A stretch of 64,000 bases of DNA from Oreocharis arfaki (taxonomy: Eukaryota > Chordata > Aves > Passeriformes > Paramythiidae), in assembly GCA_013398015.1 (NCBI GenBank), contig VZRR01002186.1, positions 62,001 to 126,000 of the forward strand. The letters are read 5' to 3'. Position numbers and translations under genes: made by a program. The notes beneath the pieces were generated by a model. That model saw only the letters and a list, made by a program, of their open reading frames with translations, was not told where the DNA came from and made no database searches. This document shows positions 33,609-45,010 of this stretch, in pieces. Positions within the stretch are counted from its first letter, which is position 1, and each line of letters opens with the position of its first letter.

Positions 33609-36019
33609 TTCGAGGGTCAGAGTCTACAGCCAGAGGAGATCTCAGAGATTTGGGTTCCTCAGGCTGCCCACGGTGTGCTCAGACAGCACAAACTGCCCAA
33701 ACCCAGCCTGGCACTCCAGCTCCCATCAGGAAAATCGGGATTACAGAACCCGCCTGCCTTACTGGGGTGGAGGGAGAAGAAAGACATTGAAGATTCAGTG
33801 ATTCTCCCCTGAATACATTGCAGAGGAGAAAGCCAGAGCTCATCTGGACTTACACAGACTCTAACAGGGAAAATCTGACTTCCAGCTATTCCCACAGCCA
33901 GGAAGATTGGACACTTGTTGCAATGAAAAACCTTAACCCCTGCACGAGGGAGAAGGGAAGACAGGGAGATAAAAATGGGATGAAATGCTGGACTTTGAGT
34001 TTGGACTGAACACAGCATTGCTGCAAAAAACAAAGTTCCTGCCTGGCCGACTGTGGGGTGTTAAATCAATGCCTGATTCAGGACTGAACAGAAAGGGAAT
34101 AACATTCCAAGCTGGACCAGCAGGGAACATATTCTGCAGGCTGGAAAGAGCAGATTGCTCTGGCTAATTAATGGGTAATCAGGGCTAGAGCAGTAATTTT
34201 CGGAGTGGTGACCAATTTCCCCAGCACAGGTTTCCCCTGGGGTATCTCCTGCTCGCTTTGGATGGTTCCTGATTTGAGGTTTTTCACTTTAGCAAAGTGA
34301 AAGCTTCAGCTTGGAAAAATTATCTGAAATAGCATCAAGGGCCCAGTGTGTGGCTGGTGGCTGAAGAGGAAAAGAAATACTAAAAAAAAATAAAAAAGGA
34401 AAGTCCATTCAGGCTCAAATCCAGCTGGGAATGGACTTCAGAGGAATCACTGGAAGCTTCACTACCCAAAACCCACTCTTGTCTCCCTCCTGGCAGAGCC
34501 CACGGTGACAGCTGTGGCTCCTGAGCAGCATTCCATGCCTGGAGAGGCAGAGCCTGGAATAATCCATAATTTAGGTGCAAAAAACCATTTTAAAAGACGC
34601 CCACAAAATCAACCAGTGCCAAAGTGGTGGCTGGGGAAAGAAATAAACCAAGGCAGACAATTTGATGTGGTTCCAGAAAGTTGTTCCCTGCTAAGAGGGA
34701 CTTCACTGCCTGAACAGGACACAGGAGCAAGGCTGGAAGAAAGCTTCCTGAGAGCTGTCCAGCCGTGTGCTCCAGCTGAAATGCTGCTCTCAGAGAGACA
34801 GGGCTCCTGGAGAGGCATTTTTGGCCTCCTGATGATGCTCAGATGTGCTGGTGGCAGGTGGCCACCCTCCTGAGCATCCCTGGAGGGACAGGAGGGAGCG
34901 GAACTCCAGGAATTTCTCTGGCAAATGGGGGGGAGATGAGGAAAAAGCCAGAGAGGAAGCAGGACCAGTCTCCACCTTCCCTCTGAAACCGCCCTGACCT
35001 TGGCAGAAGAGCGGGATTTGCAAACCTCGAGTTTGACAGAGAAGCAGAACGAGCTCAGTTCATAACTACAGAGCTGATGGGCAAGAGCAGTCGGCCCTTG
35101 AGCTGCTTTGCCCGGGATAAAACGCTTTGCATTCAGCTCCCCTCCTGCTCTGAACGCTCCAGTGCCCCGTCCAGCTCAGCTCAGCCTCATCTCCAGCCTT
35201 AAAACACGGCGCTGTGGAGCATCCGAGAGATGTTCCACGAGAAATATCAATGTTTGGTCTCTGCAGCAGCCTGGGGCTCTCCCAGTCACAGCAAAACTCC
35301 GAGCAGGGCGAGTGGCTCCTCTCCAAGCTGGCACGGCACGAGGCACCAGGATCCCTCAGACAGGCACGCGAGGGCTGGGGAATTTTAATATCTTCTTCCC
35401 CTTACAAGTAATTTCCAGTGTTTATGCTCTGCGGAGCTCCTTAGGAGTGTCAGAGCAGAACAAATGTCATTTTTAATGGACTTGCAAAATCATAAAAGCC
35501 ATTTGGAAAATTGCATCTGATTAAAACGCGCAAACGTTCCATTATTCACAGGGCGGCCGCGGCGGCTCCGAGCGCTGGCAGGAGCGGGCTGCGGGCAAAC
35601 CTTGGCCCACAGGACTTCCTACCCCAGGAACTAAAAGCTCCTATCCCATCTGCTCCTGCCAAACGCAGAGTTCTCTCCTGGAGCGAGGGAACAACGCTCA
35701 GCATCCATCACCGCATCCTTAATTCTCGTGGGGACGCAGGAAGGCGCACGACAATTTGCACTGCAGCGCGCAGCTCCTGCTCGGGCAATATTCAAATCCT
35801 CCCTGGATCAGGATCACAGCTCCCTCGGGGAGAAGGCCAGCCCAGAATCTCTCATTGCCAGGGTGGTTGTCACTTAGAATTTTCCATTATTTTGCCCCGA
35901 TTCACTCAAAAAATGCCTCTTGCTGAGCGAAAATGGGAAGTTCTGTTCCCTACAACGAAGCAGATGTGGCGATAGAGCACAAATTGCAGAGAGGGGCTGC
36001 TCTGGAGAGCAAACAGCAC
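33609..36019. other. Non-coding DNA, no gene recognised
   Basis: No gene is recognised. A perfect hairpin, TTTCACTTT-AGC-AAAGTGAAA, lies at 34282-34302. A small CpG-bearing patch (GGCGGCCGCGGCGGCTCC) lies at 35552-35569 but is too short to be a CpG island. Confidence 0.5.
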
Positions 36020-36260
36020 TAAGGCAGAAAGGATCCCCATCCAAACGATGCTGTTCTGCCAGCCTTAGTTCTGCCTGCGCTCTCTAGATGGTGATGCAGA
36101 GTAATTAAGCTCTGGTTTACCGAGCATGTAACCTTTGGTAACTGAATATTCTGAGAAGTGACAGCAGATGATTTAGCCAGACATGCCACAGCAAGGTAGC
36201 TGCCTACACCCTGCGTGTCAAACAAAGCATCAATCAAACCTGCTCTGCTAAGCTGTTATT
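36020..36260. promoter_or_regulatory. Single-copy block, candidate regulatory element
   Basis: This is repeat-free sequence with AGTAATTAAGC, GTAACCTTTGGTAACTG (two GTAAC half-sites around CTTTGG), and CAAACAAAGCATCAATCAAACC (SOX/TCF-like and PBX/HOX-like words). The texture suggests a conserved element, but this was not tested. Confidence 0.27.
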
Positions 36261-38785
36261 TCATTTTCGGGGGATTTGGGGAGCGTGTTCCTTCCTAAAG
36301 GCTTTTCTTTTTTTTTGTTGTTTTCCCATTATTCATTGTTTTTAATTGAACTAAATAACGCAGCTTCGGGGGAAGATGTAAGGAGGGAAGCAACATCGTT
36401 TTTTGGAGAAGCAAAACCACGCCATTTAAACCATTTCGCCCGGAAAGGATCCAAACTTCGCCTGGCTCCAAAGAGCAGCCTGAGCCCTGCTTTTACAGGG
36501 GGATTTCCACGGCAGAGGTGATGTCTGCACTGAGCCTGAGGTCCCCAGAGCTGCTGGTTTCCCTGCTGGAGGCCGTCACACCCTGCCCTGCCCACGGTTT
36601 GGGGTGGAGAGGCAGGGCTGTGGCAGGAAATGCAGGATTATTCACTGCACTGATCCACGCTCACGATAAGGCAGAGAGGAGATGTTTCAGTGCCTCCGAT
36701 TCCCTGCATCCAGTTGCAGACAGACCCTGATCCGGCAGCGTTTCCACAGTGGAAATATCTCCCGCAGAGAAATTCCCCTGCAGCACCTCACACCTCGTAA
36801 GGATTTACCCAGAGCCAAGGGTTGTTGCACGGATAAATCCATTCAGGCAAAGGTGCTCTGACATCCTTGGGTGGAGCTGTGGAGCGAAAATCAGACTCTC
36901 AGTGCTGCTGCAGCACTTTCAGACAGCTTCAGAGAGACGCTGAAGTTCAGCTCAGACAAATTTCCTCCCCCTGTGCAGCGCGGTTCTCATGCAAAGGTTA
37001 ATAACTCCTGATATGTTCTGTGAACTCAGCATTTCTCCGGAATTTCAGCTTGATGTACTGCCCTTTTCGCCAGGAACACATTTCTCCCTGCCTGCCTTTC
37101 CTCCTGCTAATCAGTTTTATCAACACAGCCCCAGGTGAGGAATGGCTTTCGAGATGTGGGGACTGGGAGCTGGAAATTCCTGCTTAATGCAAATGATAGC
37201 AGCCAACAGGAGCCTATTAATAAACTCCAAAAAAACCCCAGAACCACAGCTGAGGCAAACCCAAAAAAGCAGCGTCAATTTACACCAGAACTCAGCCCGG
37301 CCTCGCGAGTTTATAAATCTCGGTGCTCTTTAAAAAACAAAGCATTAAATCACTTTGCCTGGGAGATGAGAACATCAATTACCATCGCTCCATCTCCTCC
37401 TTCCCCTGATCCATCCCAGGATTTTCGAGCACGGGAGGGGGCAAAATTTACAGAGGGAAATGGGGAGAGCTGTGGAGTGCTGGGGGAATCCAGATCCCCT
37501 CCCCCGTGCTCATCCCAGCAGAGCCCAAACGCCACTCAGCATCCTGGAAAACCAATCCCCCGCAGCCTGAGGGCTCCCTCGGCAGCGCTGAAGGTGCTCG
37601 TTCTCACAGCCAAGCTGCCTGACAATGGCTCAGCAAGTCTGCAAAGAGATCCCCGTGTCTGCTGGCGAGCCTGGAAAATGCCAGTAAAGCACCCAATCTT
37701 CTCCATTCCCTGCGAGGAGTGACTCCAAGAGAAGGAAATGCTGTGTATTATCATGCAGCTCAGCAGGCAGCACACTTAACCCTTTGCTCCTGCCCAACCA
37801 ACGGCTTATTTTGAATTTATAGCTGGTTTTGGGTAAAAAAAAAGGCAATCCAAGCTCATTTTGAGACATTTCTCCTGCTGGATTGGGATGAAATGGTCTC
37901 GAACTTGTCCAGCAAAAAAATCACTGAGGAGCTTTGGCTTCGTGACGGATAAATGTTGTTTTGTGGGGATTCATGCGTCCACTTCCAGGTCTGCACCTGA
38001 TTGCAGGCACTCCAGCACTAATTTATTTGTATTCCCTCTTCCAGGCAGCATTTGGCTCCTTGTCACCCTGGCTCAGCCGAGCTGAGGGTGCTGGGAACAG
38101 TTCCCTTCCCAAAGAAGCCTGGGAAAAGGGATGCTCTGCTCCTCCAGGGGTTCGCAGCACAGCGCCCGTGGCTGGAGGTGACGGAAATGTTTGATATCGA
38201 TGCTCCCCTCTGCCACACGACATTCCTCGTGCTGGGACCCGGCGTGATCAACACCCCCAAACCTCGTCTGGAGCGTGCAGAAGAGATTTGGCTGAAGGTC
38301 AGGCTCGCTCTCAGGGAAGGAGCAGGATGAGGCCGGCTGAAAACAGCTCTGAGAGGTGCTCTGCCTCCTTCCTGCTGTTTTATCCCCCTCCCCTGGACCA
38401 CAGCTTTTCTGTGCGATAAAATCATTGATTTAAATAAATGATAGAAGTGATAAAAATGCCTTTCTGGAGGTTTCTTTCTGCTTCAAGAGGTGCAGACACC
38501 GCCAGGCCAGTGACAGGGTCAGACAATTCTCCCAATCCGAGCGTGCCAGGAGCAACTTTAACTGGACAGGACTGGGATAAGCTCCTCCCAAGCAGTAAAA
38601 TGACTCAAAATAATCAAATAAAAAACAATTCCATCCTGTAATCTAGAAGGAGCTGTGGAAAGGCTCACGTTCATTAATTTTTCCAGGTTTTAATTAAGGG
38701 TGGGGGTACTCAAGTGCTTCTTTGCAACACCTTTGGCAAGGGAGGATGGGCAGGCAGCAGTCCCTCTGCAAGGATTATTGTAATG
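36261..38785. other. Non-coding DNA, no gene recognised
   Basis: No gene is recognised. A T-run lies at 36306-36316. A donor-like CCCAG/GTGAGG near 37134 follows a pyrimidine tract ending AATCAG at about 37113, which would define only a 20-nt exon. I do not call it. Frames around 37135-37722 and 38052-38330 have no known domain. Confidence 0.5.
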
Positions 38786-38872
38786 ATAATAATAATAATA
38801 ATAATAATCATCATCATCATCATCATCATTATTATTATTAATATTATTATTATTATTATTATTATTATAATA
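38786..38872. repeat. Composite AAT-CAT-ATT microsatellite with self-complementary flanks
   Basis: Seven AAT units (38788-38808) are followed by seven CAT units (38809-38829), then four ATT units, an interrupting AAT, and about eight more ATT units ending near 38868. The AAT and ATT blocks are reverse complements, so the locus can fold with the CAT tract as the loop. Frames across it encode runs of isoleucine, asparagine, aspartate or tyrosine on different strands, which is compositional. Confidence 0.95.
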
Positions 38873-39542
38873 TCCTCCACATTCCTCTCTGTGATGGGAC
38901 ACCTCCAAGTGAGCCCTGCCAATAAACCTTCAGCAAAAGAAACGAAGGAACCTCCACCAATATCCCAAAACCAACACTCAGCCAAGGCCAGGCCTGCAGC
39001 AGCTGAGCTGACAACACAGCCTAGAGGACAATAATCATCATTTTCCTCTCCTATATTCATTCCACAAGATTTACAAGCCAGTGGCTTTGCAGCTCATTAT
39101 TGGAGACCAGCTTCGACCAGAGTGGAAAAAGAAAATCAAAGTTTTCTAAAGAAGCAAGGAATTAATTACAGGACAAACTACCCAGGAGAAGGCACCAGCA
39201 GTTTTCCTTTCAATTCCCTGCCCTTTCTTCCCCCCACAGCTCTGGTTAATTTTGAGCCAGAGCGTTCCAAAGCTCTGTCCTCCTGCAGGAAAGCCTGATG
39301 GAAGCTAATTGATGTGAGAGAAATTCGAGCACGAAGGGGAAAACGCCTTTCTCCCTATCTATTATTCACACTTCGTGGCGAGAGAACCTCAAAACGTGTG
39401 GATGAACTTCCAGCTCCTCTCGTTAACAGAAACTTGCCAAATCCTTGCTTTGGAGATGCTTTTTTTTTTTCCTTCTTCCTTAAATAGCAAGAAGCCGTGA
39501 GGAAAGAAGCGAAAAGGACGTGGAAAGTGTCAGAGGTTTCTT
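38873..39542. other. Non-coding spacer
   Basis: A T-run lies at about 39461-39470. I recognise nothing else. Confidence 0.45.
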
Positions 39543-39896
39543 CAGGCTGGGGAAGCTGGGGCTGTTCAGGCTGGAAAGGAGAATTTGTGTGGAGAACTCA
39601 GAGCACCTGCCAGGGTCTGAAGGGGACACGAGGAAGGTGGAGAGGGAATGTGGGTGAGGAACTGGACAAGGGGGATGGGATAAGCAGACAGAAAGTCGGT
39701 TTAGGTTGGATTTGGGGAAGAAAATGAGGGGTGAGGCCCTGGCACAGGGTGCCCAGAGCAGCTGTGGCTGCCCTTGGATCCCTGGGAGTGCCCAAGGCCA
39801 GGTTGGAGCACCCTGGGATAGGGGAAGGTGCCCCTGCCCATGGCAGAGGTTGGAACTGGATCTTTAAAGTCCCTCCCAGCCCCAACCATTCTGACA
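39543..39896 (+). mobile_element. CR1-type LINE, 3' fragment
   Basis: The strand starts CAGGCTGGGGAAGCTGGGGC with CTGTTCAGGCTGGAAAGGAG. It runs through GAAAATGAGGGGTGAGGCCC, GGTGCCCAGAGCAGCTGTGG and TGCCCAAGGCCAGGTTGGAG, then AGTCCCTCCCAGCCCCAACC and ATTCTGACATT. About 350 bp of the CR1 3' region are kept on the plus strand. Confidence 0.9.
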
Positions 39897-40663
39897 TTGC
39901 CCGGTAACCAGCTAAAAGGAAAAAGAGAAGGAGAATCTCATCTCCAGTGTCCCTGACACAAAAAGCATTTCCAAGAAATCTCCACCCAGGCTCATGCAGC
40001 TTCCTCAGGGCACTGAAGGGTCCAAGTTTTGGATGGAAAACCAAGCTTTGGATGGAAAACACCAACACATTTCGGGGCTCAGGGCGAAATGCTGAGCAGC
40101 AGCTCTGCACCCTCTTCCCGTTTCCTTCCCTCCACATGAAAAAGCTGGCTTTTTTTTTCTTTTCCTCTTCAGACTGTGGCACAAACCCCAGCCAAAACCA
40201 GCTATGAATGTCCCCAGCCTGCCAAAATCCTGCTGCAGAGCTGGGAAGTGGGAAAGTGAGAGAGGAAACCCTTCGCAGAAAGCCCAGCTGAGGAACAGCG
40301 AGGAGCAGGGAAATCTGTGCTTGCTCCCCTTGTTTGTGCTGGCACAGGCTGGGTAACGAATTCCTGTGAAGTGGCCTCCTTTCCTGGGAATTCTTCAGGC
40401 AAGCAGGTGCAGCTTGAAGGAATATTTATCTTCTTCTGCCTGGGAGGTTCCTCAGAGCCCAGCAGGCACCAGTCACCTGTGGGGACATCCCTGGAGGTGT
40501 CACAAAGGTGGGCAGGGGAGGTTGGATCTGCTCAGGATCTGTCCCAGTCCACGCCAACACCAAAATTCAGCAGCCCTACAACCCACAAAATCTTGTTGGT
40601 CTCCGTGGGGGTCATTTCATCTCTTTCCAAAACCCCACTCCTAAATTGCTTGCAAGGTCGCCA
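39897..40663. other. Non-coding spacer with a 19-bp duplication
   Basis: A 19-bp unit, CCAAGTTTTGGATGGAAAA, occurs at 40022 and again, with one change, at 40041. I see nothing else. Confidence 0.55.
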
Positions 40664-40710
40664 GGACTCGATTATCTTGGAGGTCTTTTCCAATCTTAAC
40701 GATTCCATGA
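40664..40710 (+). mobile_element. Short CR1 3' terminus
   Basis: The strand reads ATTATCTTGGAGGTCTTTTC, then CAATCTTAACGATTCCATGA. This matches the last few tens of bases of sense-strand CR1 (AGAGGTCCCTTCCAACCTCAACGATTCTATGA). It is a very short 5'-truncated insertion or remnant. Confidence 0.7.
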
Positions 40711-40959
40711 AGCCCTGAGCTCGTGGGTTTGGGAATCTGGGTGCCACTGGCTTTGTGTGAGGATCCAGGGCTCTCCCACCACCTCAGCTCCTCTGCCCTG
40801 CCCCTGCTGGCAGCTGAAAATCCCGGTTTTTTGTTTCCCAGAGGCTCAGGCTCGAACTCAGCACTTGTCATCTCAGCTCCTGGGTGGATAAATGCTCTCC
40901 CTGCCACTCTGAGCTGTCACAAGGATTTGTATCTGCCTTCATTACATCCCTCCCAGTCA
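40711..40959. other. Non-coding spacer
   Basis: I recognise nothing here. Confidence 0.4.
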
Positions 40960-41330
40960 CGGGGTAATTAAATCCGATGTTGCTATAAGTCTCACTGAGC
41001 AAAGGAAAATTCAACAGATTAATCAGAATATCTTTCAGAAAGGCTTCTAAAAATATTCTAAATAGACCAGAAAAGCAGATGAGTGGCATTCTCATTTATT
41101 ACCGAGCCAGGCTCTGGATACAACAATCAATTGGGTTGATAGATAACGCGGCATCCTCTGCCTCTCCTCTTTCATTCTAGGAGCTCTCATTCAGAGCCAG
41201 ATCAAGACACAATTCTCTCTGTTATTGTCTCTCTCACCCACAGGAGCTTATTCTGGGCTGTGTGCTCGGCGCTCTCTCCAGGGGCGTGCTGTTGTCATGA
41301 CTTTGAATTAGGTTTTTCCCTTCCCATTGT
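40960..41330. promoter_or_regulatory. AT-rich single-copy block, candidate regulatory element
   Basis: This stretch has TAATTA at 40965-40970, CAACAATCAATTGGGTTGATAG, AGATAACG and TATTGTCTCTC words in repeat-free DNA. It looks like a conserved non-coding element by texture only. Confidence 0.28.
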
Positions 41331-41349
41331 CCCCATCCTGCAATAATGG

Positions 41350-41540
41350 TTTTTTTTTTTTTTGGGGAGCACACGCGTCCCTCAGATCCTGCTCAATCCC
41401 GTCCCTCCAGCAGCCTGGGAGGGCTCTGCTGCTCCTTTCAGGGCCATCGTGATGTCATTGCAGACATGAAATAGGAAATTCCCAGATGGTTCTCAAGGCT
41501 TTTTTTTGGGTTTTTGGTTTGGTTTTTTTTTTTTTTTTTT
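41350..41540. repeat. Two T-rich runs
   Basis: A run of 14 T lies at 41350-41363. A T-rich stretch at 41500-41540 ends in 18 T (41523-41540). No A-tailed retrocopy on the minus strand is visible next to them. Confidence 0.75.
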
Positions 41541-42360
41541 CCCACAAGCCTGGGCTGGCTTTCCATGATTCATAATTTGATATTTGCAAAGCAGTTCTTT
41601 AAACCCCCCTCAGCTTTGCTCCCGGCCACTTCAGCCCTGGTGGAACCGACTCTTTCTCCATCAGCTCAAATTCATCCAGGCCTTTTTTAAGGATGGTTTA
41701 AAAAGGTTTTTAAACCTTTTCCCGAGGTTTTTTTGCCAGCTGATGTCCTGACTTTGTTGTTCCCTGCCTGTCACGGGGGCACAAGCCTGACTGGGCAAAA
41801 CTTCCAGCTCATTTACGTCAGGAGCTGAAGCAGCCGCTCGTCACCTGCAGCTGGGCCAGGCGAGCTGTGACAGAGGGGATGGAAATATTCCCACTGGAGC
41901 AGCCAGAGAGCTCAGATCCAGGGAAATGTCCCTGCTGAGACCAGTGTCACTTCAGCTGCTGCTGAGAGCATTTATTATAAATATCTCATGCAATAAAATG
42001 AGGCTTCTGCTTCTCGTGGTGGAAGTGACCTTGCAGAGCCAGGAGGGGATGATGGAACTCTCTGTGCCAGTGAACTCCTGCTCCAAGCCAAAACCATTAA
42101 TTCCTGAGGAAATCCAGGTGCTGTTCGTTGAGTTTGGGGCAGTTCTGCAAAGCTGCTGCCAACCTCTGCACCCTCTCCAAAGCTTCTCCTGCATTCCCCT
42201 TCCATGGAAAATCCCTGGTCTGATCAGCACCAACAGCAGCCAGCTCACACCCGGAGAGAAATTCAGAGCTCCTGACTGTTCCTGTGGCTGCAACACAACC
42301 CCTGGCAGGGCAAATCTCCCCAAAATCAATAAATGAACCGGTGCAAGGCCCAGAGGAACG

Positions 42361-42408
42361 CAGTCTGCAGCAGACTGATCGGGTGTATCCCGATCAGGTG
42401 CACCCTGA
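42361..42408. repeat. Cluster of three adjacent dyads
   Basis: CAGTCTG-CAG-CAGACTG (42361-42377) overlaps by two bases TGATCGGG-TGTAT-CCCGATCA (42376-42396). GGTGCACC (42397-42404) follows, with CAGG on the left and CCTG on the right. The first two are perfect. Confidence 0.8.
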
Positions 42409-42976
42409 GAGCAGGGGAAGGTGAGCTGGGCACTGTGCTGCCCGCTGGAAATTACCTGGGGAAAGAGGGAGGTGGCACAGGAGGAAGGAGAGGATATTAA
42501 AAACACAGCCTCATGTTTCAATGCCAAAATTATGAGGAGAGCAAAGGAAATAGGCTGGGAAGCAGCACGATCCCTCTCAGCCGCTGGATGCTGCTCCACT
42601 GGGGCAGACCAGAGGGGCCAAGGCTGAGGGAGCTGCCGTTCATCATTTCTGATTTAGTGCTGCCCAGACAAGAGGAACTCGCATGATCCATGGGCTGTGC
42701 GTTCTCCTATTGATCTCCCAGACTCGGTTTGCTAAACTCGCCATCCATCACCCCCCAGCCCCGCTGAGATTGCCCCGAGAGGCGGCTAAAGAGGAGCTGC
42801 TGTCCTGTCCTGTCCCCCGGGCCGAGGGCCGAGTGCTGGTGACAGCCAAGGGCTGGGGCTGAGCCACTCCCCGGGCGATGGATTGGCAGCATTTCCAGGT
42901 GTTCCTGTCTCACTGCTCCTGGAAAGGGCAGGAGCAGCCTCGGGGAAGCTGTGCTCCCAATCCCACACAAACTGAT

Positions 42977-43002
42977 GGGGAGGGAAGGAGGGAGGGAGGG
43001 GG
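42977..43002 (+). other. G-quadruplex motif
   Basis: The plus strand carries GGGG, GGG, GGG, GGG and GGGGG runs with loops of 1 to 5 nt. It is the densest G-run cluster in the window. Confidence 0.7.
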
Positions 43003-43649
43003 AATTCACCTCCGGCTCCGCTCGCCCCACACCTCATCCCACTCCCATGGAATTCAACTCCAAAAATCTCCCTCCTCCCAAAGCAGAGCTCTGAGCTTTC
43101 GTTCCAGCTTGGCCACACTCTCAACATGAGGTTTTTAGGGATATTTTGCTCCAGTTTCACCACTCTCTGTTCCTATCCCTGACTCCAGTCCTTTGCCAAG
43201 GTACGTCCGAGCGGGGAACACAAGGAATGAGAAGACAGCTGGTGAAACAAATGCAAATCCCTGTCTACACCTCCTTAATCTGTTTTCTCCTGTATTATCC
43301 CTGCCAGCAAGGACTATTTCTGGCCTGGGCTGGCCTGGCTGGGGAGGGCTGAGTGGGCAGAGGGAAGCTCGTGGTGCAGGCAGCAATAAAATCTAAAAGT
43401 GTGGTTGAGCTGGTGCAGATTTTGAGCTAAAGAGCCAGGTTTTTGTGATTGTAAAGTAATTTCTAAACTCTCAGAGGGTGGGATGAGACTTAATACAGAG
43501 GACAGATTGATGGTCATCACCTAGGAGCTTTTTACACGTTCACCAGAACGACTGAAATTCTCTTTGCTGAAGAATTTGTGGCAGCTCCCACAGCTCCCCT
43601 CCACTGCCAGCCTCTCCTGCAGGCTCTGGGAAGGTGGAGGGTTTTGTAG

Positions 43650-43790
43650 GATCACAGAGCGGTTTGGGCTGGAAGGGATGTAGAGAACATCCCATCCCAC
43701 CCCCATCCATGGGCAGGGACACCTCCCGCTGTCCCAGGCTGCTCCTTGGGCACTTCCAGGGATCCAGGGGCAGCCACAGCTGCTCTGTTC
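43650..43790 (-). mobile_element. CR1-type LINE, 3' fragment
   Basis: The plus strand reads GGATCACAGAGCGGTTTGGG, GGAAGGGATGTAGAGAACAT, CCATGGGCAGGGACACCTCC and AGGCTGCTCCTTGGGCACTT. This is the reverse complement of the CR1 3' region. The start retains the ATCACAGA word of the terminus. Confidence 0.86.
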
Positions 43791-44699
43791 CATTACAGAA
43801 CCAGTGCAGAATGGGGTGATCTAAATATCCTTTGCAAACCCCCCAAAGTTGTTTCTCTGTTGCCCCATCCCAAGAACAGCCCCAGCCCAAACCCAAGAAA
43901 ACCGGAGGCAAGTTTGCCCCAAACTAAGATAGAAAACATCAACAAATCATCTCAGGACTCATCTCCCACCTGCCCAGCCACCCTTCCCTTCTGCTGGGAT
44001 CTGCAAAACATCTCAGGGAGGCACTGATGGATCTGACAGCCCCGAATCCATCACCTGAATTCTGCCAGCAGCTCTGGAAGGATCTGTGCAGGAATCACAA
44101 TTCCTCACAAAGCCTCTCCCCGGCCCTGTCCTGTAAGGGATGCATGTGTGAAGAACACAAAGCTTCATTCGTTTTCTCCCTTTCTGATGCTCCAAGTGTT
44201 AAAAAAAACCAGCAGCCAGGGATGAAGGGGACGTGTGGGTTAAGAGGAATCTCTCTGTGAGAGAGAAAGGGAGAAGTGAAATCAGACATTACCAGATCAT
44301 CTCCAGTTGCCCTCCCAGTGCAAGGAAGAGCCACACCGGGAGGCTCTAAATGGCCTAAACGCTCTAAAAGGAGTCTTTAGAAGGCTCTAAATGCCTCCAA
44401 GGGAGGAGTGCTGGCTGGGGGAGGGAGAAATGGCACAGCCTCACAGGTGCCATGCCAGGAAATCTCAAAATTTAGGAGAAAGCTGAAGGTGGGTTCTGAG
44501 AAAAAGGTGTTCAGGCAACCCCACAGACCGAGCGCGTTCTGCTCCTCTGTGGGAGGGTGAAACAACCTCCAGCAAAGCCTCCCGTGTGCAGCAAGGACCC
44601 CAAATATTCCCTTTGCAGCCGAGGAGGGCAGAAGGGAGATGCCCACCCCGGGTGGGCTCGGCACAAAAGCACAGCCAGAAATAACCTTGTTCGGGGGAA
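43791..44699. other. Non-coding spacer
   Basis: A 7-bp-arm hairpin, TCTCTCT-GTG-AGAGAGA, lies at 44250-44266. A triplicated GGCTCTAAA(T) word occurs at about 44340-44395. I see no gene. Confidence 0.5.
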
Positions 44700-45010
44700 A
44701 AGCTGTGATACAAACACTGCATTTAGAAGAAAAAAAAGACCTGTTTACCTATTACCAAACAGCCCCACTATTAACCAATTACTGAGAGGCAGCTCGGAGC
44801 AGCAGCTTGGCCATTAGGGTTGAGTATTCCGGGGCCTGCTAATGGGAGATAAATTCGTGTCTGGAAAATGGGATGCAATTAGAGGCATTTTAGCAAGAGT
44901 TCACGACAGAGCTGACCTTTGCTTTCACATGCAGGGGGCCAGCGGAGAGATGATGCTTGATATTATTTTATTTGTTGTGGGAAGAAAGCTTTTGTGTTGG
45001 CGAGTACCAG
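44700..45010. promoter_or_regulatory. AT-rich single-copy block, candidate regulatory element
   Basis: This stretch has CTATTACC, CTATTAACCAATTACTG, GCAATTAGAGG and GATATTATTTTATTTG words, repeat-free, between C-rich flanks. It is a candidate conserved element by texture. Confidence 0.27.

Larger units (their letters stand above)
41541..43649. other. Non-coding DNA with several dyads, no gene recognised
   Basis: A hairpin, AAAAGGTTT-TT-AAACCTTTT, lies at 41701-41720. Three consecutive dyads lie at 42361-42408. A strong G-quadruplex motif lies at 42977-43002. Frames at 41926-42336 (plus) and 41952-42599 (minus, 215 codons) overlap each other on opposite strands and have no domain I recognise. 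Confidence 0.5.

Noticed and set aside
35552..35600. CpG island promoter
   Set aside because: The CpG-dense patch is under 60 bp.
37114..37133. 20-nt microexon between a pyrimidine tract and CAG/GTGAGG
   Set aside because: Too short and not supported by frame or context. Pairs of this quality occur often by chance.
38710..39060. Frames with runs of Ile, Asn, Asp or Tyr
   Set aside because: They are translations of the AAT/CAT/ATT microsatellite.
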